Under the pieces are notes generated by a model, which saw only the letters and a list, made by a program, of their open reading frames with translations, ran no database searches and had not been told where the DNA came from. A stretch of 64,000 nucleotides of DNA from contig NZ_CP033875.1 in NCBI RefSeq assembly GCF_002742645.2, forward strand, positions 186,001 through 250,000, given 5' to 3'. The DNA is from Caulobacter sp. FWC26. GTDB taxonomy: Bacteria; Pseudomonadota; Alphaproteobacteria; Caulobacterales; Caulobacteraceae. Every line of letters starts with the position of its first letter. Position 1 is the first letter of the stretch. Below are positions 43,462 through 51,418 of the stretch, piece by piece. A program made the position numbers and the translations under genes.

Positions 43462-44252
43462 ATGCCGCGACCGCCAGGCGCCGGGGTCAGCAGTTCGTCG
43501 ATCTCCGAGGCGTCGTCCTCGGGGTCCAGCACCAGGACGCCGTCCTCGGGCAGCAGCGCCGCCAACGCACGGGCCACCTTGCCGCGCAGCGAGGCCTCCA
43601 TGCCGCCCAGAACGTTGCGCAGCAGGATCACATCGAACCGCCCCATGGCTGACAGATCAGCCAGCAGGTTGATCCGCTTCCAGCGCACCATCTGGCGGAT
43701 CCGGGGTGAGATCACCCAGGTGTCGTCCTGGTTCTCGAAATACTTGAGCAGCAGTCGGATCGGCAGGCCGCGCTGGACCTCGAACTGGGTGTAGATGCCG
43801 GCCTGCGCCTTCTCGAGGCTGCGTTCGGAGAGGTCCGAGCCGAAGAATTCGAAGCGCGCGCCCGGAACCAGGCCTTGGGCCTCGGCGGCGGCGATGGCCA
43901 TCGAATAGACTTCCTGCCCGGTCGCGCAGGCCGCGCTCCAGATCCTGATCGGCGTCTCGCGACGGCGTTGCGATAGCGCGGGCAGGACCTGGTCGCGAAG
44001 CTGGGCGAAGGTCTCGCGCCCGCGGAAGAACCGGGTTTCGCTGCGGCAAAGCGCTTCGACGACCGCCCAGATCAAGCGCTCCTCACGCTTGCTCCGCAAC
44101 GCCGCGATCAGCGCGTCGATCGAGTCATAGCTCTCCCGTCGCGCCAGGGGCGCCAGGCGGCTCTCGATCAGATAGGGCTTCTCGGTCTCGATGCGCGCGC
44201 CGGCGCGGGCGCGGCCGAGGGCCGCCAGCAGGTCCATGTCCTCGGGCGTCAC
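43419..44252 (-). CDS. cheR: CheR-type chemoreceptor methyltransferase
   Basis: 277 residues from GTG 44252, which overlaps the receiver gene stop (GTGA); ATG 44237 is an alternative. The N-terminal helical domain is short. The SAM-binding motif IWSAACATGQEVYSMAIAA and FFGSDLSERSLEKAQAGIY follow, with LLRNVLGGM in place of the usual RNVLIYF. It should methylate glutamates of methyl-accepting chemotaxis proteins using SAM. Coupled to the CheY-like gene and close to chpT. The altered LLRNVLGGM motif may indicate a divergent subtype. Confidence 0.88.
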   Translation of the reverse strand: MTPEDMDLLAALGRARAGARIETEKPYLIESRLAPLARRESYDSIDALIAALRSKREERLIWAVVEALCRSETRFFRGRETFAQLRDQVLPALSQRRRETPIRIWSAACATGQEVYSMAIAAAEAQGLVPGARFEFFGSDLSERSLEKAQAGIYTQFEVQRGLPIRLLLKYFENQDDTWVISPRIRQMVRWKRINLLADLSAMGRFDVILLRNVLGGMEASLRGKVARALAALLPEDGVLVLDPEDDASEIDELLTPAPGGRGIYLRDPSIRAAAAA

Positions 44253-44614
44253 AGCAGGCCCGCCTCGGCGAACTTCGCCTCGATGATGTCGCCGTCGAAA
44301 GGCTTCATGATGTACTCGTCCGCGCCCGCCTCCAGGGCCGCGCGGATGTGGTCGGGGCTGTTCTCGACCGTGCAGAATATGACCTTGGGCGCCGCGCCGC
44401 CCGGCTCGGCTCGCAGCTGGCGCAGAAAGTCGATGCCGTTCATGACCGGCATGTTCCAGTCGAGCAGCACCGCGTCGGGCATGGCCGCGCGGCACCACGC
44501 CAGGGCCTCCATGCCATCGGCGGCCTCGGCGATCTCGAAGCCGATGTCCTCAAGGACTCGGCGGGCGACCTTACGGATCACCCGGCTGTCGTCGACCACC
44601 AGACAGGTCTTCAC
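44249..44614 (-). CDS. CheY-like single-domain response regulator
   Basis: 121 residues from GTG 44614 with GGAG upstream. Acidic pocket Asp-Asp in LVVDDSRVIRKVARRVL, phosphoacceptor Asp in AVLLDWNMPVMNG, the Thr in IFCTVENSPDHI and Lys in YIMKPFDGDIIEAKFAE. No output domain. Located next to cheR and near chpT, so it could serve chemotaxis or the ChpT relay. The symbol is left open. Confidence 0.9.
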   Translation of the reverse strand: MKTCLVVDDSRVIRKVARRVLEDIGFEIAEAADGMEALAWCRAAMPDAVLLDWNMPVMNGIDFLRQLRAEPGGAAPKVIFCTVENSPDHIRAALEAGADEYIMKPFDGDIIEAKFAEAGLL

Positions 44615-44703
44615 GGCGCGCTCCAATCCAGGCGGGCACCATGCGCAGCCGCTGGTTAAGGAGCGGTTTGCTAAAACCCGGATCGGGCGCGCGATCTTGT
44701 GAG

Positions 44704-45381
44704 CTAGGCGGGAACCCAGGCGGCGATCGAGGCGCGCTCCTCGGCGATCTCGACGGCGATCTGACCGCCGGCCGCCCGCACCAGCGCGTTCAGATAGGCG
44801 GCCTGCACCCACGGACCGCCCAGACCCTCGGCCAGGGGCTCGCCCTTGAGACCGGCCAGAACTTCGGGGCGCAGCCGCGCGCGCGGCCCCTTGGCGTCGG
44901 CGATGATCGAGAAGCGACCGTCGGCGGCCACGCCCTTGACGGTGGCGACGCCGCCGGCCGGCAGGGCGCTGGCGGCGATCTGGGCGATGTTCAGCACTGC
45001 GCGCGACGAGGGCTTGTTCATCGCCTGCGGCTCGATCTGCCACTCCAGGGTGGGGCGGACATGGGCGAAGACGCCTTGCGCCAGCTTCTCGAGCTCGCGT
45101 GAGTCGAAGTTTTCCGCCGAAGCCGAGGCGCCGAACGCCACCCGCGTGAACTGCAGCAGGTCCGCCAGCTTGCGGGCCGACGAGGCGATCAGGTTCATGG
45201 CGTCGTCGCGCATGTCCTGGGCTGAAGGGTCGTCCAGCAGGTCGAGGCCCGAGACGATGGCGCTGGCCGGACTGATGAAGTCGTGACACAGGCGCGCGGC
45301 CAGCATGGCGGCGAAGTCGGGGCCCTGGACATCCAGTTCGGGCGACGCGGGGGCGGTGGTCTCGGTGACAGTCTCGGTCAT
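44704..45381 (-). CDS. chpT: ChpT, histidine phosphotransferase of the CtrA/CpdR relay
   Basis: 225 residues, equal in length to Caulobacter ChpT. The phosphorylatable His33 is in ARLCHDFISPASAIVSGLDLL. The second half is a degenerate ATPase-like fold (PSSRAVLNIAQIAASALPAGG) without ATP-binding boxes. ChpT takes phosphate from CckA and gives it to CtrA and CpdR, timing the cell cycle. The DivL gene 11 kb away encodes the upstream regulator of CckA. Confidence 0.95.
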   Translation of the reverse strand: MTETVTETTAPASPELDVQGPDFAAMLAARLCHDFISPASAIVSGLDLLDDPSAQDMRDDAMNLIASSARKLADLLQFTRVAFGASASAENFDSRELEKLAQGVFAHVRPTLEWQIEPQAMNKPSSRAVLNIAQIAASALPAGGVATVKGVAADGRFSIIADAKGPRARLRPEVLAGLKGEPLAEGLGGPWVQAAYLNALVRAAGGQIAVEIAEERASIAAWVPA

Positions 45382-45510
45382 AGCGGCGGACTTTGCCGTG
45401 ATTTGAGCCTTTCGCAAACCACGCGCCGGCGCCGCGCGACTATCACCGTTTCGAGAAAATAACGCGCCCGTTTGGCCGGTCGCGCATTTCATCGCGCGCG
45501 GACAGGCCCT

Positions 45511-45714
45511 ATGGAAGCGGCCGTGATCGATCCGTTCCTAGAGCCCGGCGTGCTCGTGCGCCATCCTGGCCAGCCCGACTGGGGCCTAGGGCAGGTGCAG
45601 TCCGTGATCGGACATCGCGTCACGGTGAATTTCGAAGAGGCCGGCAAGCAGACCATCGACGCCACGCGGGTGCGTCTGGTCTTTGTCGGCGACGACCCTC
45701 GGGGGCAGGCATGA
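45511..45714 (+). CDS. DUF3553 family small protein
   Basis: 67 residues from ATG 45511. The family core is visible: PGVLVRHPGQPDWGLGQVQSVIGHRVTVNFEEAGKQTI, a small SH3-like beta barrel similar to UvrD/CarD-type linker domains. Function unknown. Its stop overlaps the cysQ start (ATGA), so the two are co-translated. Divergent from chpT. Confidence 0.85.
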   Translation: MEAAVIDPFLEPGVLVRHPGQPDWGLGQVQSVIGHRVTVNFEEAGKQTIDATRVRLVFVGDDPRGQA

Positions 45715-46508
45715 GCGACGACAAGCCGACGGTTCAGGATCTGGCGGACTGGGGCCGCGTGCTGGCCAAGATCACCGAGGAGGCGGCGGTGGTGATCCTG
45801 CCGTTCTGGCGGACGGAGCTGGCCGTCGCCCAGAAAGCCGACGAGAGCCCGGTGACCGAGGCCGACCGCGCCGGTGAGCGCCTGATTCTGGAACGCCTAG
45901 CGACGCTCTATCCCGATATCCCGGTGATCTCGGAGGAAGACGCCAGCGAGTTCGGCACGCCCGAGGCGATCGGTCCGCGCTTCTTTCTGGTCGACCCCGT
46001 GGACGGCACCAAGGCCTTCGTCCGCGGCGATCCGAACTTCACGGTCAATATCGGCCTGATCGAGCATGGCGTTCCGGTCGCGGGCGCGGTCTGTGCGCCG
46101 GCCACCGGAGAAGTGTGGTTCACCACGGCCGAAGGCGCGGCCAAGCGCGCCGGTCCGGACGCGGCCGTGACGCCGATCCATGTCAGGCCCTGGCCGACCG
46201 GCCAGGCGCTCGGCCTGATCAGCCACACGATGCGTGAGGAGAAGGCGACGGAGCTGGCGGCCGAGTACGGCTTTGACCTGCGCACGCCGATGGACAGCTC
46301 GATCAAGATGTGCCGGATCGCCGAGGGCTCGGCCGACATCTATCCGCGTCACGGCCCGACCTCGGAGTGGGATACGGCCGCCGGCCATGCGGTGCTGGTC
46401 GCTGCGGGCGGCGCGTTCACCCAGCCCGACGGTTCTCCCTTCCTCTATGGCAAGGCGGACCAGAGCTTCCGCAATGGCTGGTTCGTCGCGCGCGGCGGAC
46501 AGCGCTGA
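45711..46508 (+). CDS. cysQ: 3'(2'),5'-bisphosphate nucleotidase (CysQ-like, inositol monophosphatase family)
   Basis: 265 residues. Metal-binding motifs of the Li+-sensitive phosphatase family are present: SEEDAS, VDPVDGTKAFVRGDPNFTVNIGLIEHG and WDTAAGHAVLVAAGG. The pattern ADESPVTEADRAGERLI near residue 45 and IKMCRIAEGSADIYPRHGPTSEWD favour CysQ, which hydrolyses PAP from sulfate assimilation. Histidinol-phosphatase HisN is the main alternative for this family in alphaproteobacteria. Confidence 0.85.
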   Translation: MSDDKPTVQDLADWGRVLAKITEEAAVVILPFWRTELAVAQKADESPVTEADRAGERLILERLATLYPDIPVISEEDASEFGTPEAIGPRFFLVDPVDGTKAFVRGDPNFTVNIGLIEHGVPVAGAVCAPATGEVWFTTAEGAAKRAGPDAAVTPIHVRPWPTGQALGLISHTMREEKATELAAEYGFDLRTPMDSSIKMCRIAEGSADIYPRHGPTSEWDTAAGHAVLVAAGGAFTQPDGSPFLYGKADQSFRNGWFVARGGQR

Positions 46509-46511
46509 GCT

Positions 46512-47384
46512 TTAGGGAACGTCTTCGCTGACCGCCTCGGCGGGCGTGGTGAGGATCGTTCCGGCCGAGGCTGCGACGATGGCGGCGATCGCCAGCCACT
46601 GGGTCAGGACCAGCCGCTCGTGCAGGATCGCCAGACCCGCCAGGGCCCCGGCCGCGGGCTCCAGGCTGAGCAGGACGCCGAAACTGCGCTTGGGGATGCC
46701 GCGCAGGGCGATCATCTCCAGTGAATAGGGGATGGCGCTCGACAGCACCGCCACCACGAGCCCAAGGGCGGCGATCTTCGGGTCAAACAGCGTCGCCCCG
46801 GCTGAGGCCAGGCCAACGGGCGCAACGATCAGGGCGGCGGTGGTCATGCCGAGCGCCACCGAGCGTCCGGCGTGCAGATGTCCCGTCCGCTTGCCGAGGA
46901 TGATGTAAAGCGCCCACATCACCGCTGCGGCGCAGGCATAAGCGACGCCCACGGGATCGAGCGGCTTGGCGCCGGGATTGATCGGCAGCAGCAGGCCGAG
47001 CCCCAGGATCGCGAGGGCGATCCAGACAAGGTGAATCAGGCGACGCGAATACGCGATCGCCAGGACCAGAGGTCCGATGAACTCGATGGCGATGGCCAAG
47101 CCCAGCGGAATGGTGCGAATGGCCATGTAGAAGCACAGGTTCATCGCGCCCATCACCGCGCCGTACATCGCCACCTTGCCCAGATCGGCGCCGGAAATCG
47201 GGTGGCGCCAGGGCCGCCAGACGACCAGCAGGATCAGGGCCGAAAAGCCGACGCGATAGGCGGTGACGCCCTGGGCGCCGACCAGCGGGAACAGGGTCTT
47301 GGCGAACGAGGTCCCCACACAAAGCGTGATGATGGCGGCCAGGAGCGCCGCATAGGGCAGGATGGGAGCGCGGGGGCCGGACAT
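46512..47384 (-). CDS. EamA/RhtA family membrane transporter
   Basis: 290 residues, ten predicted helices from two EamA repeats. Motifs include LCVGTSFAKTLFPLVGAQGVTAYRVGFSALIL, GLAIAIEFIGPLVLA and PYSLEMIALRGIPKRSFGVLLSLEPAAGALAGLAILHE. The RhtA-type version exports threonine/homoserine or other amino acids. Convergent with cysQ (3 bp apart). The substrate is not determined by sequence. Confidence 0.88.
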   Translation of the reverse strand: MSGPRAPILPYAALLAAIITLCVGTSFAKTLFPLVGAQGVTAYRVGFSALILLVVWRPWRHPISGADLGKVAMYGAVMGAMNLCFYMAIRTIPLGLAIAIEFIGPLVLAIAYSRRLIHLVWIALAILGLGLLLPINPGAKPLDPVGVAYACAAAVMWALYIILGKRTGHLHAGRSVALGMTTAALIVAPVGLASAGATLFDPKIAALGLVVAVLSSAIPYSLEMIALRGIPKRSFGVLLSLEPAAGALAGLAILHERLVLTQWLAIAAIVAASAGTILTTPAEAVSEDVP

Positions 47385-47467
47385 AGCCCGTCTTTAGGGG
47401 GAGGGCGCTTGAAACGCCAGATGGCGGACGCTTAGGCGCCGCTTGGCCGAGCGGCGACTTGATCCGC

Positions 47468-47482
47468 GAACAAAGCTGGAAC
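47468..47482. promoter_or_regulatory. LexA-type SOS box upstream of mmcB
   Basis: GAAC-AAAGCTG-GAAC is the exact reverse complement of GTTC-N7-GTTC, the alphaproteobacterial SOS box. It ends 13 bp before the mmcB start codon, so LexA would block transcription. Confidence 0.85.
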
Positions 47483-47495
47483 ATGATCGCGCGCG

Positions 47496-47954
47496 ATGGA
47501 CGTGATCATCGAACTGGCGACTTCCCGCCCCGAAACCACGCTGGCCGTGACGCGCGGCGCGGCGCGGCTGCTTGTCGACCTGGGCTATGCGCCCCTCGCC
47601 GAGGTGACCTTGCCCAACGGGCGACGCGCTGACCTCATGGCTCTTGGACCCAAGGGCGACGTGTTGATCGTCGAGGTGAAGTCGGGGCTGGATGACTTCC
47701 GTGTCGATCGGAAGTGGGGCGAGTACGCACCTTTCTGCGACGCGTTCTATTTCGCGGTCGCGCCCAGCTTCCCGGAAGGAATCCTGCCCGAAGAGCCCGG
47801 CCTCGTGGTGGCCGACGGCTTTGGCGGGGCGGTGGTGCGCGAGGCGCCCTTGGCCCCGCTGGCGCCCGCGCGGCGCAAGGCCTTGACGCTGGCGTTCGGG
47901 CGCTTGGCCGCCTGGCGGGCGGCCGGCGTGAACGCCGAGCGTCTCAGTCTTTAA
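47496..47954 (+). CDS. mmcB: MmcB, DNA-repair-associated putative nuclease-fold protein
   Basis: 152 residues. The MmcB core (TTLAVTRGAARLLVDLGYAPLAEVTLPNGRRADLMALG, ILIVEVKSGLDDFRVDRKW) contains D-x-n-E-V-K (RADLM, VEVKS), matching a PD-(D/E)XK nuclease-type site. MmcB was linked to mitomycin C resistance in Caulobacter. An exact LexA box just upstream predicts SOS induction. Confidence 0.9.
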   Translation: MDVIIELATSRPETTLAVTRGAARLLVDLGYAPLAEVTLPNGRRADLMALGPKGDVLIVEVKSGLDDFRVDRKWGEYAPFCDAFYFAVAPSFPEGILPEEPGLVVADGFGGAVVREAPLAPLAPARRKALTLAFGRLAAWRAAGVNAERLSL

Positions 47955-47987
47955 GCCCGGGCGAAGACCGCCGCCACGCGCTGGCTC

Positions 47988-48305
47988 TTAGTGTCGGTTG
48001 CGCGAGATCAGGAAGCCCAGGCCCAGGCCGATCGCGAAGGCGCCCAGCGCCACGCCCATCGGATGGTCTTCGGCGACATGGTGGGCGACCTTGGCCTTCT
48101 CGCTCGTCCAGGCCGCGCCGGCGCGGGCCTTTTCGGTGGCGAAGGTGCGGGTCTGCTGGGCGACTTCGGTCGCGGTTTCGCGAGCGGCCTTCACGGCGTC
48201 CAGCGCGGCCTCCTTGGCCCGCTTGGTCTTTTCGGCGGCGGTCTTGGCGGCGCCGTCGGCGACGTTGCTGAGGTCGGACGGGGTGAAGCTGCTGATGTCG
48301 GTCAT
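47988..48305 (-). CDS. DUF883-like (ElaB/YqjD-type) membrane-anchored protein
   Basis: 105 residues. An amphipathic, Ala/Lys/Glu-rich helical region (KTAAEKTKRAKEAALDAVKAARETATEVAQ) precedes one C-terminal helix with the glycine-rich form HPMGVALGAFAIGLGLGFLISRN. This layout is that of inner-membrane DUF883 proteins, some of which bind ribosomes in stationary phase. It lies between mmcB and recQ, both on other transcripts. Confidence 0.82.
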   Translation of the reverse strand: MTDISSFTPSDLSNVADGAAKTAAEKTKRAKEAALDAVKAARETATEVAQQTRTFATEKARAGAAWTSEKAKVAHHVAEDHPMGVALGAFAIGLGLGFLISRNRH

Positions 48306-48351
48306 GGGGGAGGTTCCTCGGCTAGAGCCATGGAAACTCGCCGCGCGCCGA

Positions 48352-50199
48352 TTAGTTCTCTCGAACCACCTTCAAAACCGCCTCGCCATAGCGATCGAGC
48401 TTGCCCTGGCCCACGCCGCCCGCTTTTCCCAGCGTCGCCAGGGTGGTCGGGCGCGCCGCCGCAATCTCGGCCAGCGTGGCGTCATGGAAGATCACATAGG
48501 GGGGCACGTGCTGCAGTTGGGCCTGCTCCTTGCGCCAGGACCGCAGGGCCTCGAACAGCAATTGGTTCTCGGGCGGAATGGTCAGGGCGCGACCCTCGCG
48601 ACGCTTGCGCACGCCCCCGCCCGCGCGACCGCCGCTGTCGGGCGCGTCGGTCATCTGGCGCAGCGCGACCTTGCGCTCGTTGCGATAGACCTGCCGCACG
48701 CCCTCAACATCGCCCAGGCCCACCAGCGGCCGACCGTCATTGGGATCCTCGCGGAGCAGCCCCTCGAAGATCAGGGTGTCGAAGAGATCGCGCCAGGTCG
48801 GCTGGCTAAACTCGCGCCCGATGCCGAAGGTCGGCAACTGCGCTTCCTGAGGGGTGACGTCCTTGGTCTTGCCCATCAGGTGCTCGATCACCCGGCCACG
48901 TCCCAGCCGCCCGCCCAGGCGATGCACGGCCGACAGCGCCTTCTGGGCGGCCTGCGTGGCGTCGATCCCGGTCGGCGGCGAGACGCAGATGTCGCAGACC
49001 CCGCAGCGACCCACGCCCTCTTCGCCGAAATAGCGACGCACGGCGGCGGCGCGGCAGGTGACGCCCTCCAGCATGGCGTAGAACTGGCGCAGCTTGCGCG
49101 ACTGCACCTGCTTGACCTCGTCGGGCGCCTCGCGGGTCTCGATCCGGCGACCGGCCCAGGCCATGTCGGCCGAGCCGTAGAGGGTGATGCCCTCGGCGGG
49201 CTGACCGTCGCGTCCGGCGCGGCCGACCTCCTGCCAGTAGGCCTCGATGGCGGCCGGCGGATCGGCGTGGATCACATAGCGCACGTCGGGCTTGTCGACG
49301 CCCATGCCGAACGCGATCGTGGCGACCATCACTGCGGCGTCGGCCTCAAGGAAGTCCTCCAGTCGGCGGGCGCGGACGGCCTTGTCGAGACCCGCGTGAT
49401 AGGCGAGAGCCGGGACGCCTTCCGCATTGAGCCGCTCGGCCAGCTTTTCCGTCCCGTCGCGCGAGCCGGCGTAGATGACGCCCGATCGGCCGGGGCGCTC
49501 CAGGACGAGTTCGACGACCCGATCGTGGCCCTTGCCGCGCTTCCGCTCGGCGCTGAGCGCCAGTTCCGGACGGGCGAAGCTGTCGACGAACTCGGCCGCG
49601 CCCTGAAGGCGTAGCTCCGCGCGGATGTCGTCACGGGTGCGGGCGTCGGCGGTGGCGGTGACAGCCAGACGCGGCACGTCGGGAAACAGCTCCGCCAGCC
49701 GGCCAAGCATCCGGTATTCGGGCCGGAAATCGTGACCCCACTGGCTAACGCAGTGGGCTTCGTCGACGGCGATCAGGGCCAGCGGCGTGCGCGCCAGGCG
49801 ATCCAGCATCCAGGGCTGCATCAGGCCTTCGGGCGACAGATAGAGCAGGTCAACCTCGCCGGCGTCGATGCGCCGCCAGATGTCGGACCGCTCGTCCAGC
49901 GAGATGTTGCTGTCCAACCGCTCGGCCGCCACGCCCGCCTGGCGCAGACCTTGGACCTGGTCGGCCATCAGAGCGATCAACGGCGAGATGACCAGACCCA
50001 GGCCCGGCCGGATCAGCGACGGAATCTGGTAGCACAGGCTCTTGCCGCCGCCTGTCGGCAGCACCGCCATGGCGCTGTGGCCGGTCAGCAGCTCGTGGAT
50101 GACCCCGGCCTGCAAGCCCCGGAAGTCGGCGTGACCAAACGTACGGCGCAGGACGTCGCGCGCGCGCTCGAGCTCGGGGGATTCGGGAGGGACGTACAC
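48352..50199 (-). CDS. recQ: ATP-dependent DNA helicase RecQ
   Basis: 615 residues from GTG 50199 with AAGAG upstream; a TTG at 50235 is possible. Walker A VLPTGGGKSLCYQIPSL and the DEAH box VDEAHCVSQWGHDFRPEY are clear; motif VI is QEVGRAGRDG. The RQC zinc site is CRAAAVRRYFGEE-x3-CGVCDIC, then a winged helix. An HRDC domain lies at the C-terminus (LFEALRSWRKEQAQL). RecQ unwinds recombination intermediates and restarts forks. Divergent from the ArsR gene. Confidence 0.95.
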   Translation of the reverse strand: MYVPPESPELERARDVLRRTFGHADFRGLQAGVIHELLTGHSAMAVLPTGGGKSLCYQIPSLIRPGLGLVISPLIALMADQVQGLRQAGVAAERLDSNISLDERSDIWRRIDAGEVDLLYLSPEGLMQPWMLDRLARTPLALIAVDEAHCVSQWGHDFRPEYRMLGRLAELFPDVPRLAVTATADARTRDDIRAELRLQGAAEFVDSFARPELALSAERKRGKGHDRVVELVLERPGRSGVIYAGSRDGTEKLAERLNAEGVPALAYHAGLDKAVRARRLEDFLEADAAVMVATIAFGMGVDKPDVRYVIHADPPAAIEAYWQEVGRAGRDGQPAEGITLYGSADMAWAGRRIETREAPDEVKQVQSRKLRQFYAMLEGVTCRAAAVRRYFGEEGVGRCGVCDICVSPPTGIDATQAAQKALSAVHRLGGRLGRGRVIEHLMGKTKDVTPQEAQLPTFGIGREFSQPTWRDLFDTLIFEGLLREDPNDGRPLVGLGDVEGVRQVYRNERKVALRQMTDAPDSGGRAGGGVRKRREGRALTIPPENQLLFEALRSWRKEQAQLQHVPPYVIFHDATLAEIAAARPTTLATLGKAGGVGQGKLDRYGEAVLKVVREN

Positions 50200-50268
50200 G
50201 GGCGCTCTTATGGCGCTCGCCCGGCGCCCCGCCAAGTCGGCATCTGAGGAACCTCGATTTCGATTGAC

Positions 50269-50292
50269 TTAGTCAATTAGCTAATTCACTAA
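50269..50292. promoter_or_regulatory. 24-bp palindromic operator of the sdpR-like gene
   Basis: TTAGT-C-AATTAG directly followed by CTAATT-C-ACTAA: a 24-bp palindrome with one mismatched pair, ending 8 bp before the ArsR start. AT-rich in a GC-rich genome. The symmetry and position fit autoregulation by the ArsR-family product. Confidence 0.75.
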
Positions 50293-50300
50293 CTCCTGCT

Positions 50301-50600
50301 ATGAACGAGGTCTTCAAGGCGCTGTCACACCCTGCCCGCCGCCGAATGGTCGCCATGTTGCGTGACGGTCCGTTGGCGTCCGGCGACATCGCGTCACGCT
50401 TCGACATGGCTTGGCCCACCGTCACCGCGCATCTTGCTGCGCTGAAGGCGGCGGGCTTGGTCGAGACCGAGAAGGAGGGGGCCTCCGTTCGCTATCGCCT
50501 GGTGATCTCGGCGGTGGAGGAGGCCCTGGCCTTCATGATGGACCTGATGGGAACCGGCGAAGGTTCGACCGCGCCGGAGACTGAGGAGAACAAGGCATGA
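50301..50600 (+). CDS. sdpR: ArsR-family repressor (SdpR-like)
   Basis: 99 residues. Winged-helix HTH: MNEVFKALSHPARRRMVAMLRDGPLASGDIASRF, recognition helix MAWPTVTAHLAALKAAGLV, wing EKEGASVRYRL. No metal-binding ELCVCDL motif, so it resembles the SdpR/autorepressor group. The stop overlaps the SdpI gene start by ATGA, matching the Bacillus sdpR-sdpI pair. Confidence 0.88.
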   Translation: MNEVFKALSHPARRRMVAMLRDGPLASGDIASRFDMAWPTVTAHLAALKAAGLVETEKEGASVRYRLVISAVEEALAFMMDLMGTGEGSTAPETEENKA

Positions 50601-51307
50601 CGAGCAACAGCGACAGGCGCGAAACCGGGACAGGCTTTGGTCTGATGGACCTGGCCACGATTGTCACCGTGGCGGGAATCCTTGCTGCGGCCGCCATGGT
50701 CTGGCGCGCTGGGCCAGAGGGGCCTTTGCCAATGCACTTCAATGCTGCAGGCCAAGTCGACCGATGGGGCGACCGCTTGGACATGGCTATCGTTATCGCG
50801 ACCATGGGCGTCGTGGCGAGCGCCATCTCCATCTTCTGTGCGGTGATGGAGCGGCAAGTCCGCGATCCGGCCGCAGAGCGGTTCACCTACCGGCTCGGCC
50901 GCATTGTCGGCCTGGCGGCGCCGGCGCTTGTCGCCCTGCTGATGACGGCGATGACGTTCGGCAAACTCGGCGGGGGCAGCGCGGGTGATGGCCCGTTCCT
51001 GCGCATGATGATGGGCGGCATAGCCCTGCTGCTGCTGGGCATGGGCGCGTTTCTGGGTCGGGCCAAGCCTAATCCGGTCGTGGGCGTGCGCACCTATTGG
51101 TCGCTTCGCAGCCGCCTGGCCTGGGACAAGTCCAACCGTCTGGCTGGGCGCTTGTTTTCCCTGATCGGCGTTGTCGGCCTACTTGCCACGCCGTTCGCGC
51201 CGCTGCCTTGGGGCTTCCACAGCATGATGATCGCCGTGATCGTCGCGGGCTTGGCCTCGGCCGTCGAAAGCTGGCGCGTCTGGCGCACCGATCCCGAGCG
51301 CGCCTGA
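50597..51307 (+). CDS. sdpI: SdpI/YhfL family membrane protein
   Basis: 236 residues, about six membrane helices. The SdpI family motif is present near the N-terminus as PLPMHFNAAGQVDRWGDR, with FLGRAKPNPVVGVRTYWSLRSRLAWDKSNRLAGRLF in the second half (the G-V/I-R-T-xW-T-L-x-S motif of the family). In B. subtilis, SdpI confers immunity to the SdpC toxin and controls SdpR; no SdpC toxin gene is seen here, so the role may be a general membrane sensor. Confidence 0.88.
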   Translation: MTSNSDRRETGTGFGLMDLATIVTVAGILAAAAMVWRAGPEGPLPMHFNAAGQVDRWGDRLDMAIVIATMGVVASAISIFCAVMERQVRDPAAERFTYRLGRIVGLAAPALVALLMTAMTFGKLGGGSAGDGPFLRMMMGGIALLLLGMGAFLGRAKPNPVVGVRTYWSLRSRLAWDKSNRLAGRLFSLIGVVGLLATPFAPLPWGFHSMMIAVIVAGLASAVESWRVWRTDPERA

Positions 51308-51418
51308 CCCTGGGGACGAGCGTTCACCGCGATCAAATCGTCCGATCTCCCCAGGCGTTACGGGCGCGGGCTCGCCGGAGGGTTCCCGACGCACGCCGCG
51401 CCCCCTATGTTGCCGGCC

